A stretch of DNA of 64,000 nucleotides from Polytrichum commune. Its lineage: Eukaryota; Streptophyta; Polytrichopsida; Polytrichales; Polytrichaceae. Position numbers and translations under genes: made by a program. This document shows, piece after piece, positions 36,431 to 48,519 of this stretch. The stretch's first letter is position 1, and every line of letters begins with the position of its first letter. The DNA is taken from positions 14,698,501 to 14,762,500 of the forward strand of contig OX485808.1 in assembly GCA_950295325.1 (NCBI GenBank), given 5' to 3'. Under the pieces are notes generated by a model, which was given only the letters and a program-made list of their open reading frames with translations, was not told the origin of the DNA and made no database searches.

Positions 36431-36534
36431 GAAGAAGTCTTTTTATATCATGAATGTTATGTTCTTCTTTGTTACTCCAAACATGCTTGATAGCAAACAA
36501 AACATAACATTCATGATATAAAAGACTCTTCTTT
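36431..36534. other. Near-perfect fold-back hairpin (~38-bp arms)
   Basis: The left arm (36431-36468) contains ATATCATGAATGTTATGTT and the right arm (36499-36534) is its complement, with single-base indels elsewhere. The loop is about 30 bases. The size and pairing resemble a microRNA precursor or a very small MITE. No known plant microRNA sequence was recognised. Confidence 0.5.
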
Positions 36535-36935
36535 ACTCTATGAACTTGTGCTTTAGGTGCCCATACAAAATTAGTTTCGATTTGCAATATTTTTCAAAGT
36601 TGAAGTGTACTCCACAAGACTAGAAGTTGAGTCGGCCTTGAAAAAGAAAAACATCGCATGTGAATGTGACGTTTTCACAAACACTATGTTTATATCAATG
36701 ATTATAGAAAACCAAATAGGCATTCATGTCTTGTGACAAATTTCTCAAACAAAAATCATTTGAATGTCACACTCAAACCATAACTAACCAAACTACTTAT
36801 ACCTCATTGGTAGTAATTGATGATATGAAGGAAATAGGTATCAATATGGTTGGTATAATCATATAAAATCTTTACTAGCATAAAGTTTTGTATGAACTCA
36901 TTATGTGTGTAGTCTAAGAATTTGGAGTATTATAA

Positions 36936-37111
36936 GGTACGTACACCCAAAACTACCATCAAACCTAAAATTACCACTATGTACCATATGTATACATTTG
37001 TATATGTACCACATGTATACATTGTATCACATGCATACATTTGGAAGTAACAAATGTATGCATGTGATACAATGTGGTGGTTTTAGGTTTGGTGATGGTT
37101 TTGGGTATATG
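36936..37111. mobile_element. Small palindromic MITE (~176 bp)
   Basis: The left arm GGTACGTACACCCAAAACTA pairs with the right, whose complement begins GGTACATATACCCAAAACCA. Arms of ~65 bp extend through AAACCTAAAA and CATACATTTG words. It is flanked by TAA on the left and TTA on the right. Confidence 0.6.
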
Positions 37112-37139
37112 TACCTTAATGCATAGTGTACCACAATTA

Positions 37140-37240
37140 TTTTTATTTTTTTGAGACAGAAGGCCAACACGACCAACGCCAAATGAATTGAAACCAAAGA
37201 AAATCCGCGTCCACACCAAGGGGAGGCGAGTGTACCACAA
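37140..37240 (-). mobile_element. SINE-tail fragment
   Basis: It shares the 3' end GGCCTTCTGTCTCAAAAA (complement strand) with the SINE-like element at 25943-26105, preceded by a GCGTTGGTCGTG/GACGTTGGCTCG block. Confidence 0.35.
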
Positions 37241-40200
37241 TCATTGAAGCAAGGATACTTACATACCTCAAGTTTACTTCATTCCTCCATTCTGAATTGG
37301 ATAATTATGGGAGAAGATTCTACAAACTTTAGAATCTATTATGAATTGTGTAGATTGGTAGAATCTTAATGAAATCCTTGACTATCTTATTGTCACTTTA
37401 CCTTTATTCCTTGATATTGTTTTGAATCATTAAACATCAATTTATGGCTATATTACAACTTAAAGTGACAAGGTACAAAATTGCTTACTTTACTATGTTT
37501 GGACCATACCAGGAAGAACACACATTGCTTCTAGGGATGAGCATGTTCAAGAAGGTTGATGCACAAGCAAGTCCCAACATAGTCAAAACCCTAGTATGTA
37601 GTGGTTCTAGTAGAAATAGGAACCTCGTGGTCATAACAAACAACTTATTTTTCATCACTTCCATTGCTCAAGGATATATATATGTTCCTTGGTATTTTAA
37701 ACCAATGAAAATGCTATGATGTTATGTATTGAACTTCTAAAAGTGTTGTCCAATGAGAAGCCATGGGAGAAAGAACCCCAAGGCGTTTTAAAATATAAAA
37801 TGCTTAAGTCAAAGCGAATGGTTGGCATAATTTGGTTTGACAAGCTAAAACTTGTCTTATTTCCATGCATGTGTTCCCAATTCCCTAAGTGGACCCACCA
37901 TGCACAAATCCTAGGAGGGTTGAGGGGGAGCAAGTGAATATCCACACCTCCCCCATCCATCTCAAATACACTTCTTACATGAAAGGTATAAGTGTAATAA
38001 ACCACCTAAAAAATAGACTATACTTGTGTCAAATTTGTACACATGAATGATGACATTCTTATCTTATTATTTTCTTAGACATATTCATGGTTAACATGCG
38101 GACCCACTACAAGATGAGTTGTAGGAGGTTGAAAGAGAAACCCATGAACCATCTTGAGTTCCACTTGCAAATTGCAATGGTTTAACCTCAAATTAGAGAA
38201 TTTGAAGCCTTAGAAGTGCTCTATCAAGATGGGAAGCTACAAATATGCATGTTCACATTAGAGCTACTATGAAACAAATATATGTGGTGTCAAAGTCCCG
38301 CATACAAGTTGAGAATAGTTTCGTCTTCCTTCATAAATTAATTATTTGGGCTCAATTTGGAGAGAAATTGTAAATGTGCTTTGTATATATAATCAATCTC
38401 AACTAAAATATTTGAGAGTACAATATATTTGAGAATAGTCTAGTAGATATGAGAGGTCATTGGATCATGGGAATTGAAGCACTCCATCTTTAAAGTTTAT
38501 AGGTATTTTCCCACATTTCACTATATAGGATTTATGCAAAAAATTCATGGTAATTTGCTAAATTATTGAGCATATAAACAACATGGAGATTGTTATGTCA
38601 ATTCCTTGTGAAACGAGTTCAAATCCTCAAAGACACTAAAGCACTTAAGTGTAATTTTAGCAATATTTGCATGGACTCTTACAAATTTGTAATGACACAT
38701 AGTAAATGTTGAGTGTTGAGTGTTAACCTCACCCCCACCCCCACCCCCCAAAGTTATGCATGGCTGCTCCATAAAAATCCCCATTGGTGGTCTAACTTTA
38801 TCCAATCTAAAAATATTTTCTACATTAAATGATCATTCTAAGATGGAAAAATGGCCAAAAGTGCTACACAAACATTTAGCCTAGATCAAACATATATAAT
38901 CATGGAGGGGAGTTGTTATAAGAACCAAGATTCCTTATAAAATGAAACTTGGAACTTAGAAATTCAACCCTTGTATTGTTCACAAAAGCCTCATGGGCTC
39001 TTTCCCTAAGAGAGAAGCCATAGTGAAGTCACATCATGTCTTCATTCGGGTTGCCCACTCGGTATGGAGATTTTTTTTATGTTGTCAAGAATAGATACAT
39101 GCAAGTCTCGTTCGATATATTTTAATTTGAAGGAGAACAATCCTGCAGAAAGTGATTTTGAGGCTTGTAGAAGGTCACTAAGACATCAATCGGAAAGCAA
39201 ACTTTCTTGCATGTGGATGTTGACCATTATGAACTCAACCATTTATAGTAGTGTGGGTAGCATCTTGAATCAAACATGCTTCAAAAATGACATTCGAACT
39301 CATTTTGAGAGACACTCATTATCCAGCCATTGAAATTTGACTCCCTCTAGAATAAGCATTTGAAATCCAAATTTGAAAGTTCCAATTCTCACATATATGT
39401 ATGTATGTTTGTATGCATTCTAATTATATAGAACCATTTGTATTTCTATTAAACGTCCTTATCCATCCTATCATCCAAATTTAGAAGAAGAAAGAAAATA
39501 TTTTCTCTAGTTGCCCCAACTTCAAACTGTCAACTTCGTGACTATTGGACCTTGTCAAATTCATTAAAACAAAGAGAATTTTCTTCCCACATGTTCATAA
39601 TGGAGTTGGATTCCACATACAAGTAATTGGTCATAAATATGTAGGTGATAGTGAACTAAATTGCCCTTGATATCAAGGGTGGTATGAAAGCTCCAAGTTC
39701 ATTGGAACGCACCCATGGGCAAAGAAAGAGTTAATAAGATCACATTCAAATGGTTGACCTTTTTATCTTAGTACATAAGCGTCATGTAAGCATTTTCGGA
39801 GGGAAAACATTAGAAATATCATAAATGGAGAGCGATGATGATCAAGTTGAAATTTCTTATTTAATACACTTGAAAGAGCTATGAATAATATCAATAAAAT
39901 TTCTTATGAGTTTATGAGGTTCAATTTCTACCTTGGAGTTTTTTTTGTATAAACAATCAATTGTGTTTTGAACCATACATACTACTAGAAATTTGTATTC
40001 CAACAACTCTTCTTTGGAAGAAAACACTGATTGTGCTTCACTCAAAAATCTATTTTTGTTCATCAGTATAGTGAAGTCCATTGGTAAGATTGTTCAACCG
40101 TTGGGCGGTTGGGAATGAGCACTCCCAAATCCGCTTTCCAAAGCATCATTATGGAGAAGACCTTGATCACTACATCCTAAAAGTACTCTCTTTTCAAAAA

Positions 40201-40349
40201 GGACAACCTAGCAATTGCTAAAAGGGTTGAAACGATGATGTGGCAACTACAACAATGTCTCCTTGGTTCAAAGGGGGTTAAGAGGAGGAAGCTACGCAAA
40301 AGATGGACTTGCTTATAGTGAATTACTCTAGGAATTTAGATGAGTAAGA
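37241..40349. other. Intergenic, no gene recognised
   Basis: Frames such as 37444-37719 and 39064-39333 are under 100 codons and match nothing recognised. A CCCCCA repeat is at about 38730-38750. Confidence 0.35.
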
Positions 40350-40702
40350 TAGATGTGTGATATTCGCACATTTTTCTCTCTATATCCACTTCTTGTGGGA
40401 TATGAAATATGCAATTAGTTCTAGACAATTAGCGAATCCAATCATACTTGGAACCATTTGCCTTGTAATTTTCGAAACTCATAGGAATATTCTATTCATT
40501 ATCAAAGTGAAGATTCACGTGCTCATGAAATGATTATATAGTCGCCTCCCCCCTCCCCCTCCCTCCCCATTTATGTTGACTAATGAACCTAAAATGGTTA
40601 GCATAGTTTGAGCACATAATTCATTCTCGTTTAAACACGTGTCTAATTTATGTCCGTTCTTAGATGCACACTTAACCACATACCACTCAAATATAGGGTG
40701 TC
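40350..40702 (+). mobile_element. AAGGTAGA-family TIR element, partial copy
   Basis: It matches the inside of 5844-6217 (CCACTTCTTGTGGGATATGAA, GGAATATTCTATTCATTATC, CACATACCACTCAAATATAG). A CT-rich insertion at about 40547-40568 has expanded within it. Confidence 0.45.
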
Positions 40703-40712
40703 TATATCATAG

Positions 40713-40862
40713 TCATCACTACAAGCATATGAGACTTGGACAACATGCCATGCATCAATGAAAATTGTCTTGCATCACCGAAAATACACTATTGATATAG
40801 ATTTGCAGTTTCTTCCATCAACGCAAGATATGTTGCCCAAGTCTCATATGCTTGTGGTGTAT
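40713..40862. other. Long hairpin (~32-bp outer arms), microRNA-precursor-like
   Basis: The arm at 40715-40746 contains ACAAGCATATGAGACTTGG, and 40829-40862 is its complement with two or three mismatches. Weaker pairing continues inward (TGCATCAATG with CATCAACGCA). Total span about 150 bases. It is not a recognised microRNA. Confidence 0.45.
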
Positions 40863-42890
40863 GTTGGATATTGTTATATCTACCTTGAGATATTCTCTTA
40901 AAATCTTAATTCTTACCCACTGTAAAATCGGTTGAAGTTTTCTTCCAGAAATAGATTTCCATGCGCTTAGGGTTGGCACTTGAAAGTGGGCAACAAACCA
41001 CATGAGGAAATGGTGAATCTTTCATTCTCCTCAAACAACGTACTGTGAGACAACCCAAGTCAGCAGATTACAGGCTTCCAGAGCGCCAGTGACTCGTTCA
41101 TGCCGATTGGCCCTACTTATTGACAATGGTTACTGAGAAATAATGATCATGGCCATGATCGATAAAAATGTATCTGTTAAATAAAACACAATGTGACGTT
41201 GGTCAAATGACTCATTTTCAGGGGTGCTGCTTTTAAGTTCCTCATGAGCTCTACTTTTAAAGTGCGAGACTCACGGTTCAGCTGGTTGTGTTGTTGTGTT
41301 CATGTGTGCTTGTGTTGTATCCTAGGATGATATTGGTATTTGAAGCCTCCCTTCGGCTCCTCGCCAAAGGCCGCATTACACTAGGAGACAAAGCCACGAG
41401 TAGTGTTTATCAAAGAGATTGGGTGACCCTATTTGTCAAGGTTGAACTTGGTCCAGAGGTTCTCTTTACCCTATGAGTCAAAGCATAGAACAAAATGATG
41501 AGGTATCTTCTGCCTTCCAGGCACACTTTTTGATGCCACTTTTGGCCGCTGAGAATGCTTCTCTTTCAGGAGGGGCCCAGGCTCCATCTCTGTGGAGGCA
41601 AGAACTGATATTTTCTGTCCAGATTCCTCTGCCTTGTCTCATAGTGTAGTGGGTGGTGTTGTAGTAGTAGTAAGGTATGTGCGTGTTATTCGCCTCATTT
41701 TTCAGGTTCTTCAACTTCTACCAATTAGGTTTACGAAATGAAACTTGTGTTGCATTAACAAATCTACAAGGAAGCATCAACAAGAATTGAATTGAAAATC
41801 GGACCTCCCTTGATTTAGTTAAGATTGTCGGAAGCACATGATTGTTGATTCCTTAAATGGATACATAGGTCCACCCTCTATTGTGTTCACTATTGAGTGT
41901 GGAGTAGTTATTAATATTTTGCCAACGTAGTCCAATCTCTTTTAAACACATGTATGTATGGTGTTTGGTCTTTGATCCTCACTTTACCACATATTTACCA
42001 ATCAAATATAGAGGTGTCCGTTGAAGAAAAGTACCCGAATAACACCAGCATACCTTAGTAGTAGTGGGGCCCTTCCAACCACTCCAATGTGAAGATCAGA
42101 ACTATCACAAATGGATGATGCACGCACAAACATAAGGCTGCACCCACTTCCATCAAAAAAGTCATTAAAACATTAGCTTCAATGAAGTGAGATAGATAGG
42201 ACGAGAGAGGCCACATCATTAAACCAGCAAGCCATGACACGTAGTGACAATCTCTCTCTCATGCTATTGTACCTATCCACACATCTTGTCTAACTGTGAG
42301 ACATTAACAAGGTGTCTCAAAATGCTCTTGCCCCAATCGCCTCCTCACTAAAGCAATGGCCAACGCAACATCATTTACAGAAAGCTTGAAAGTGACACCA
42401 AACTGACCATCAAAATTATTTCCATAAAGGGACAGATAAGTTCCTCAACCTGGACCACCACATCTCCAGCTGTTGAGCAAACAACTGTTGAGACATCTCA
42501 GTTCTAAGCAGTTGAATCATGTTGTGAGAGTGACGGTCGTTACAAATCACAATCAACAGTCAAGCCACCATGCAACCATCACACAGCCTTCCTGAATTCA
42601 GGAAAGGTCCCATTCTGAGGAAACAAGTTTTGTGTGGGTGGCCCATGCATTGGTTCATCAAAAATGGCATTATGAACGGAGAACATATCGTGGTCATGGA
42701 TGTAGGTGGGGTATGCATCATCCATCCAGTCCGCGACTGGCATATCATAATGGAGGCAAAAATCAGGAAACAATACTTTTTTTCGTTATGCACATGTTTC
42801 GGCTGATGGAAACAGTAAAGTAAAATAATACACACAACACAGCTTAAAAATACCATGGTAAAAATACAAGTCTTAAGCTAAGAGCCAGGG
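40863..42890. other. Intergenic; repeat fragment at 41840-42040
   Basis: No gene was supported. From about 41840 to 42040 there is a fragment of the AAGGTAGA family (GTCCAATCTCTTTTAAACAC). Overlapping short frames on both strands at 42560-42856 look like chance. Confidence 0.35.
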
Positions 42891-42910
42891 GTCGGTCTTT
42901 ACTTTACATC

Positions 42911-43454
42911 CTTTTTATTCAACGTCACTCAACAGCTCAGAGCCTGATCGATGAACCCACCCAGAAGCAAATCACCACACTATCCTCCGCAATGAACAGA
43001 AACAAAGAGGGAACTAAACTTTTGTGCAAGCCTCGCGCGCCGCATGTTGTACATGGTTTTTTGAGTTGTCCAAGTTGGCCACAAGGCTAGTACACTCACC
43101 CACTCTCTTCTCTCTCTACACAGTTTTCCTCTCTCTATATATGGTTTGGCTCCAGAACCTGTACCCAGGTTTCGCAACTGTAGACACCTCATCATCTCTA
43201 TAAAATGCTTTGCACAAGTACCTCTAAACTCATGGAGAGCCTTTCAGGACTCCAAGGAAAATTGTGTATGGGGGAGTAACCAGACAGATACGGTAGAACA
43301 AAAAACTTTTAAAAAACTTTCACCGGGTCGTCGTCTTCTTTTCTCTCCAAAGGAAGGACATACACTCTCTCAACGACGCCATTGATTGAGTGCGAGGAAG
43401 CAAGCACTTATCATCCCACAAGGAGGAAACTGTAAAACTACAAAAGCAAGCATG
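42911..43454 (-). other. Probable 3' untranslated region of the LBD gene
   Basis: It lies between the TAG stop at 43455-43457 and an AATAAA signal on the minus strand at about 42913-42919. It contains a CT/AG-rich stretch and no coding exon. The end is inferred from the signal only. Confidence 0.4.
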
Positions 43455-44860
43455 CTACAAAAGCAGTGGCAACAGCTTCCGAGGCATGTGCATGTAATCC
43501 ATGGCAGACATCATCTGCAGCGACAAGCCAGGAGGCGGCAGCGGCTGCACAACAGGGTGAGGTGTTGTGTCAAGACTGGTGACAGAGCCCTCCGAGTTCA
43601 CCGAGTCACAAGAAGGGCTCGAAACCCTCTTGGGCCCCCCCACACCTTTGTTGGTGTCCTTCACCTTGAGGGTTAGGCCAAGATCCAGCTGCTCATTGGA
43701 ACCCACAACTGTCTCATGGTCATGGTCATAAAAACAACTCTCCTTTGCCATCGGGTCATGCATGCCATACCCACCACTTCCCCCTGAGCATGGTTTCACC
43801 CTCCGAGGCACCGGAGCCAACACCTGCACTCCAAAGTTATTGGTATTGTTTGCCTGCTGCACCTCCCTCTCCCTCTTCCCTACACCAGGCATTTGCTGTA
43901 ATGTGCTTCCTGGGGAGCTGTCCAGCCACCTGCTAGCTACGGGTGTCACGTCTCGGATAGCACGCTTCACCTGCTGCTGCTGCCATTCTTGCTGTTGCTG
44001 TTGCTGGCGGGCAGCCTCCTTGCAATCACGGCTCTCGACCGCCAGACCAGAAGAGTAGTCCCTTTGCTGCTCGTAACCACTTGCTTTCTGCGCCTTTTCC
44101 TGATGACCAAACATCATTCCCATCCCTAGCTTCACTTTGAAGAGCTCAGGAGCCGTCTCCACTGGAGGGCATAATGGAGAAGGTGGAAAAGCCTCCCTGT
44201 TGTTGGCCTTTGTCAAACCTGACTTCTCAACTCCAGATTGGAAGTGGAGGAGCGGCTCAGGTGGCAGACTGGAAAAATTTGGAGAGTGTAGAGCACTCGG
44301 CGAAGGAGGCTTTAGTGAACCCCCTTTCAGCACAGTTTCAACAGCTGCCTGACACACTTGCCAATTCCCGGCCCAAAGAAGACCGACCGCTCCAAACACT
44401 GGATTCACAGTTCTTCCACATGCTTCGTAGAGCAGAGACTGGAACAGAGCTGCAAAAATTTCCCCAGGCCACGGAAACATCCATAAGACTCCACATCCAC
44501 GTGCACATCATCATCATCAGGCATGGCATCTCGGGGGGAACATGACGTCAAAACACTGCTGAAAGATGCTTCCTGTAACATAGGTACTGCTGTGAACAAA
44601 GAATTTGGGTATGTATGTATGTATGTGCAGTGAGCAAAAGAAAATAATAAGCAGATTAGGATTGATAGATCACTACCAGCACGTTGGTACTCAGGGACTG
44701 CACTGATGAAGCCCATTAGACCAGCTCGCCCGAAAAACTTCGCAACAAACACTGTTGCATGTCCTTGAGCATCAGCACTCTCAATCCACTGCAGGCAGGG
44801 ACGGAGGATGCATGACTCGCTGCAACCTTTGCGCAGCACACGGCAACCATTGCAACTCAT
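43455..44860 (-). CDS. Class II LOB-domain (LBD37-42 type) transcription factor, 392 aa
   Basis: Two coding exons, 44860-44677 and 44449-43455, joined by a GT-AG intron within the LOB domain. The ATG chosen gives MSCNGCRVLRKGC, the class II start. The Cys motif is complete: Cys3, Cys6, Cys13 and Cys17 (C-x2-C-x6-C-x3-C). The GAS-type block follows (ATVFVAKFFGRAGLM, ALFQSLLYEACGR, NPVFGAVGLLWAGNWQ), and the domain ends near residue 104. A long tail carries a Gln-rich stretch at ~210-221, an EAR-type repression motif LDLGLTL at 316-322 and a conserved SVNSEGSVTSLDT block. LBD proteins are plant-specific nuclear DNA-binding factors; class II members in flowering plants act in nitrogen/anthocyanin control and low-oxygen responses. 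The tail is longer than in most class II proteins. No full class I leucine zipper is present. Confidence 0.93.
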
Positions 44861-47000
44861 TTTCAACTCAGATACACTGCGTGCTCAGTTGGAAACTTTC
44901 CCCTTGATCCTCGGTCCTCCTGGAGGAACCACAAAATAGAGCATTTCTTCTTCAGCACATTTGCATCCAAAAAGTGCATGCACCCACATGCGTTGAACAC
45001 TCGAGAGCATAAACTTTGGGAATGCTAATCTTTCCTTCAGAGTAAGCATACTCAAAACGAAGGTCACTACACATCAACATAACAATTTTGTACGTGTATA
45101 GGTATATTACCCAAGTAAAGAGCAGGAGGCGGCTGCTTTCAAGTGAAGCTTAGAGCACCAGCAATCCAGTCCTTGGGCAATGAAACCCTCTTGGTCACGA
45201 CTTCTTCGCTGGTGTATGTCCGGAACATATGGCCCAGATATTGGGCTAGCTTCACTTGAGCTTCCTCCGGCCTGCTGCACAAACAATTTCCCAGCCCTCT
45301 GTTCCATGAGCACCACACATGCATACATGCTTCCCTTTCAAACACTGCCTCTCTACTTCTATCGCTTCACCTTTAAAATGGAACCATTGACTCTGATACT
45401 CTGCATGGGTAGGGAGATTGAGCTTCGCAGCATAGAATTGCAGATGGGGACATACTGCATACATCCTGCATGCTACATGCCCCTCACTCTGTTTCCTAAC
45501 ACACAACTCTGAACATCTCTCTCTTTCTCTCACTCTCATGTCTCCCATCTATGTCCTGTCTCAGTCATGTATCTGTCTGTGTCATGTATTCCGTGCCAAA
45601 ACCACCATATGGGTGAACCAACATCGTCTTGCTCTCTCTAGCTCTCTCTCTTTCTCTCTTGTTTCTAAGTGTCATAGTTGCAGTAGTAGGTAGCAGGAAA
45701 GGCAAGGTTACGGTGGTGTGAGAAAGACGGTATGAGGATGTCATGACATACCTTCTTCACAATTGAGAACCGATCGTCTCGGTTAGTAACCACACGCAGC
45801 CTCAGGTCCGTCCATGGTCGCGGTCTTTCCTCCGAAACTACCGGCTCCAGCAAGACGGGTGCAAAGCTTCCCAGCAACAACGAACTAACTTACGCAAGAT
45901 GAGCGAGACAGAACACTTCAGAGACTGGGACGGAGACTGCACACTGCATCGCGAGGTGGATCGCCCGAGCAAAGAAGAAGAACAAGAGGAAGAGGAACAA
46001 GCGGCAGGGAGCTACGGTCCTCCAGGAATCGGGAACCAAGGATCCTCACTTTGCACAAGGGTGAGCAAAGAATCCAACCTAGACGGCACGCTTAGCAAGA
46101 GACACAAACCCCGCAGGCTAGCTCTCCCCAAGGAGGAAGGTCAACAGCCAGAAGAGAGGAATTGGAAAGGATGTGCCAAAAGGAATAGAAGAGAAGATGA
46201 ACAATCCTTCCAAAGTAACCCCAGACAAGATAAAGAAACGCCTTCGCCCAATTCTCTCTCAACGATGCTTCTTCTTCTTCTGCAGCAGCAGCCAATCGTC
46301 CAGGAAAATGAAACACCCAAATCTGTGTGCTAAGTTAATAACCCTACGAAGGAACTCCAAGAACTCTACTGTCCTCTCCTCTCCTCTCCGATTATTGTCC
46401 TTCACAGAACAACCAACACTCAGCACTGACTTCCCCGCTTGGCTTGTTGCAGCATAAATGCACAACAACTTAACCCTGCCTCTTTCCTTCCTTCCTTCCT
46501 TCCTTCACCCAACCCGACTCTTCCCAGCTCTTAAGCTCTTCGACTTCACGCTTCTTGCACGGCTCCACTCCTGAGGTGCTGTTCTTTTCTCCTTCTTCAC
46601 CCGCAACAACAATCTAGCTCCGAAACCCCTTCCTTTCACAGTCCGCAACACACTCTCGATGACCAAGTAACCACAACTCTCGGTCGGCTCAGGATCAAGT
46701 GACACAAGAGATACACATACACCTGGAGAACTCGTAACCCTCGATGATGACACGAGACAACACAACCCAACACAGCACAGCACGAGCGAAGACAGACAGA
46801 CAGACAGACAGACAGAGAAGAAGAGAGAGCGAGAGATGGATGGATGGATGGATGGGAAGGAGCAGAGAAGAGAGGGCGGGCGGAGAGCGCGAGGTGGGCT
46901 CTGAGAGGAGAAGTTAGTGAGCGAAAGATCGTGGAGGAAGTGGTAAGGAGGTTACGGAAGTAAGCAGAGGTAAGCACACCAGGGAGGAGCTGGGGGAGGG
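44861..47000 (-). promoter_or_regulatory. Long 5' leader and core promoter region of the LBD gene
   Basis: The DNA upstream of the ATG is CT/GA-rich with many microsatellites, as long plant leaders often are. A good donor on the minus strand (GAAGAAG followed by GTATGT, exon end 45752) and a good acceptor (GTTCCTCCAG, exon start 44919) suggest a leader intron of about 830 bases. Open frames on both strands here, including 144 codons at 45899-46333, are low-complexity by-products. Tracts include (GACA)n at 46791-46816, (GATG)n at about 46835-46855 and (TTCC)n near 46487-46505. The transcription start is not determined. Confidence 0.45.
46791..46855. repeat. (GACA)n and (GATG)n microsatellites
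   Basis: Two tetranucleotide runs within the LBD leader region, about 46791-46816 and 46835-46855. Confidence 0.9.
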
Positions 47001-47302
47001 GGTCGAGAGGAGTGTGGAGCTGCAGCAGGGAAATGGATTTCTTTTCTTTCTTTATTTGTGTTTTTTCTTTTTCTTTTTGTGGTGGTTTTTTCCTCGTTTT
47101 GGTGGTGATGTGTCCCTTCGCGGCGACCCGGCGTCACGTTCGTTGCTACCTTCCTTTCCTCTGCAACAGCAGCAGTTTGCGGCAGCGGCGGAGGAGGAGG
47201 AGACGAGACGAGAGGAGGCGGGGAAGGAAGGCAGGGAGGCTGGGAGGCTGGCTGGCTGGGGAGCCTTGCGCCTGCCCGAACGTCGTCGGTGGGGCCTTAT
47301 TA

Positions 47303-48085
47303 GGGCCACTTCACACGCGAGACTGAAGGCCCGTGACCACAGCATTCTAAGATCTCCCATTGGTCGACAACGCCGAGACCGTCCGTCGAGTTCACTTCGC
47401 ACCGTCCACCCCCGGTAAGTGTTAAAATCAAAATTGCGCTCCCTAAAGAATTTCCAAATAATACATTAGTAAGTGTTAATTGTTAACCGTTACGAGAATT
47501 TAGAAAAATTACGCTCCACCTCTTTAATGGATCCACCTCAATAAGTGTTAACTTGGATGAAAGTGAGGCTACAAGATTTTATAACTTGAATGAAAATATT
47601 GTTAGATGCTTACATCCCACACACAATCACTTTCTAATTATATAGTAGGTTGGCAAAAATTTGCTTAGAGCCCAATCTGCTTGGAGTTACTACATCAATA
47701 GTCATGAATTGTTATCAACATGCATGTATTCTTTTGAATGCTCTGGATGACAGGTGTAACATCAATAAGTCTTTGTTCCAAAAATTGTTTCAAGGTTACT
47801 AATGCACTTTCAACATCCTTGAATCCTACTCTATCTACCACCACATCTTTGATTTGCACATTGTCAACTTTTGTCAATGGGTTCATTGTCGGTTGCATCA
47901 CCTCCTTCATCAAGTCGGAGGAGATTGGGACCTTGTCCTATCTACCCTGATAACACGGTTGGTTGGGCTCCGGCTAGACCCCCCGCCCGGTGTGGCTGGG
48001 GTATCAATGACACATCCTTTGGATGAGAATTAAGGGCCCTCACAATAACATCATCATGGCCCTTGGCTTGTGTGTGAAGTGGCCC
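47303..48085 (+). mobile_element. GGGCCACTTCACAC-family element with TTA duplication (783 bp)
   Basis: The left end GGGCCACTTCACACGCGAG and the right end GTGTGAAGTGGCCC are inverted copies flanked by TTA on both sides (47300-47302 and 48086-48088). The first ~100 bp match 13543 onward. The rest differs and holds a 72-codon minus-strand frame (47695-47913) with a helical look but no known motif. It is larger than its relatives and lies ~300 bp upstream of the LBD leader. Confidence 0.75.
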
Positions 48086-48519
48086 TTATGTGAACTACCC
48101 TTCTTTACTTTACCCGTTTTTCTAGGTTGGCTCTCTCTCTCTCTCTCATCTTCATTAACCTTTCTCGGGTCAAGGAGGGCCATTATGGGCTTTAGAAGGC
48201 GGTTTAAGGTTCTTTTTAGTTATTTTTAGCTCATGATGTCATAAATGGTCAACTCATTTATCATTTTTTTGGGGAGATAGAAGGCAATCGAGCTGCATGA
48301 TATTTTTGGGTTTGGTAACATTGTTCAATTTCTATTAATCCCGAGTCTGTGTTTTAAATGTCAGGATTTATGGCTCAATCAGTCTACAATCCTCACCATC
48401 CTTCCATGAGGGAAGGAGGAGGACGGTCAAGATGTTCTAACAAGATTTGATGTTAAGTTAGTGGAAACTTCAAATCATTCACTACCTTCCTTAAGCAAGC
48501 AAGAATGACACATGCTTAA

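Noticed and set aside
42560-42856. Frames of 64-98 codons on both strands
   Set aside because: Mutually overlapping, no motifs, downstream of the LBD poly(A) signal.
44174-44545. 123-codon plus-strand frame
   Set aside because: It lies antisense across the LBD coding exon and the splice acceptor; a shadow of the real gene.
45899-46333. 144-codon plus-strand frame opposite the LBD leader
   Set aside because: It is Glu/Gln/Lys-rich low-complexity sequence from an AG-rich leader, antisense to the LBD gene and without recognised motifs or splice context.
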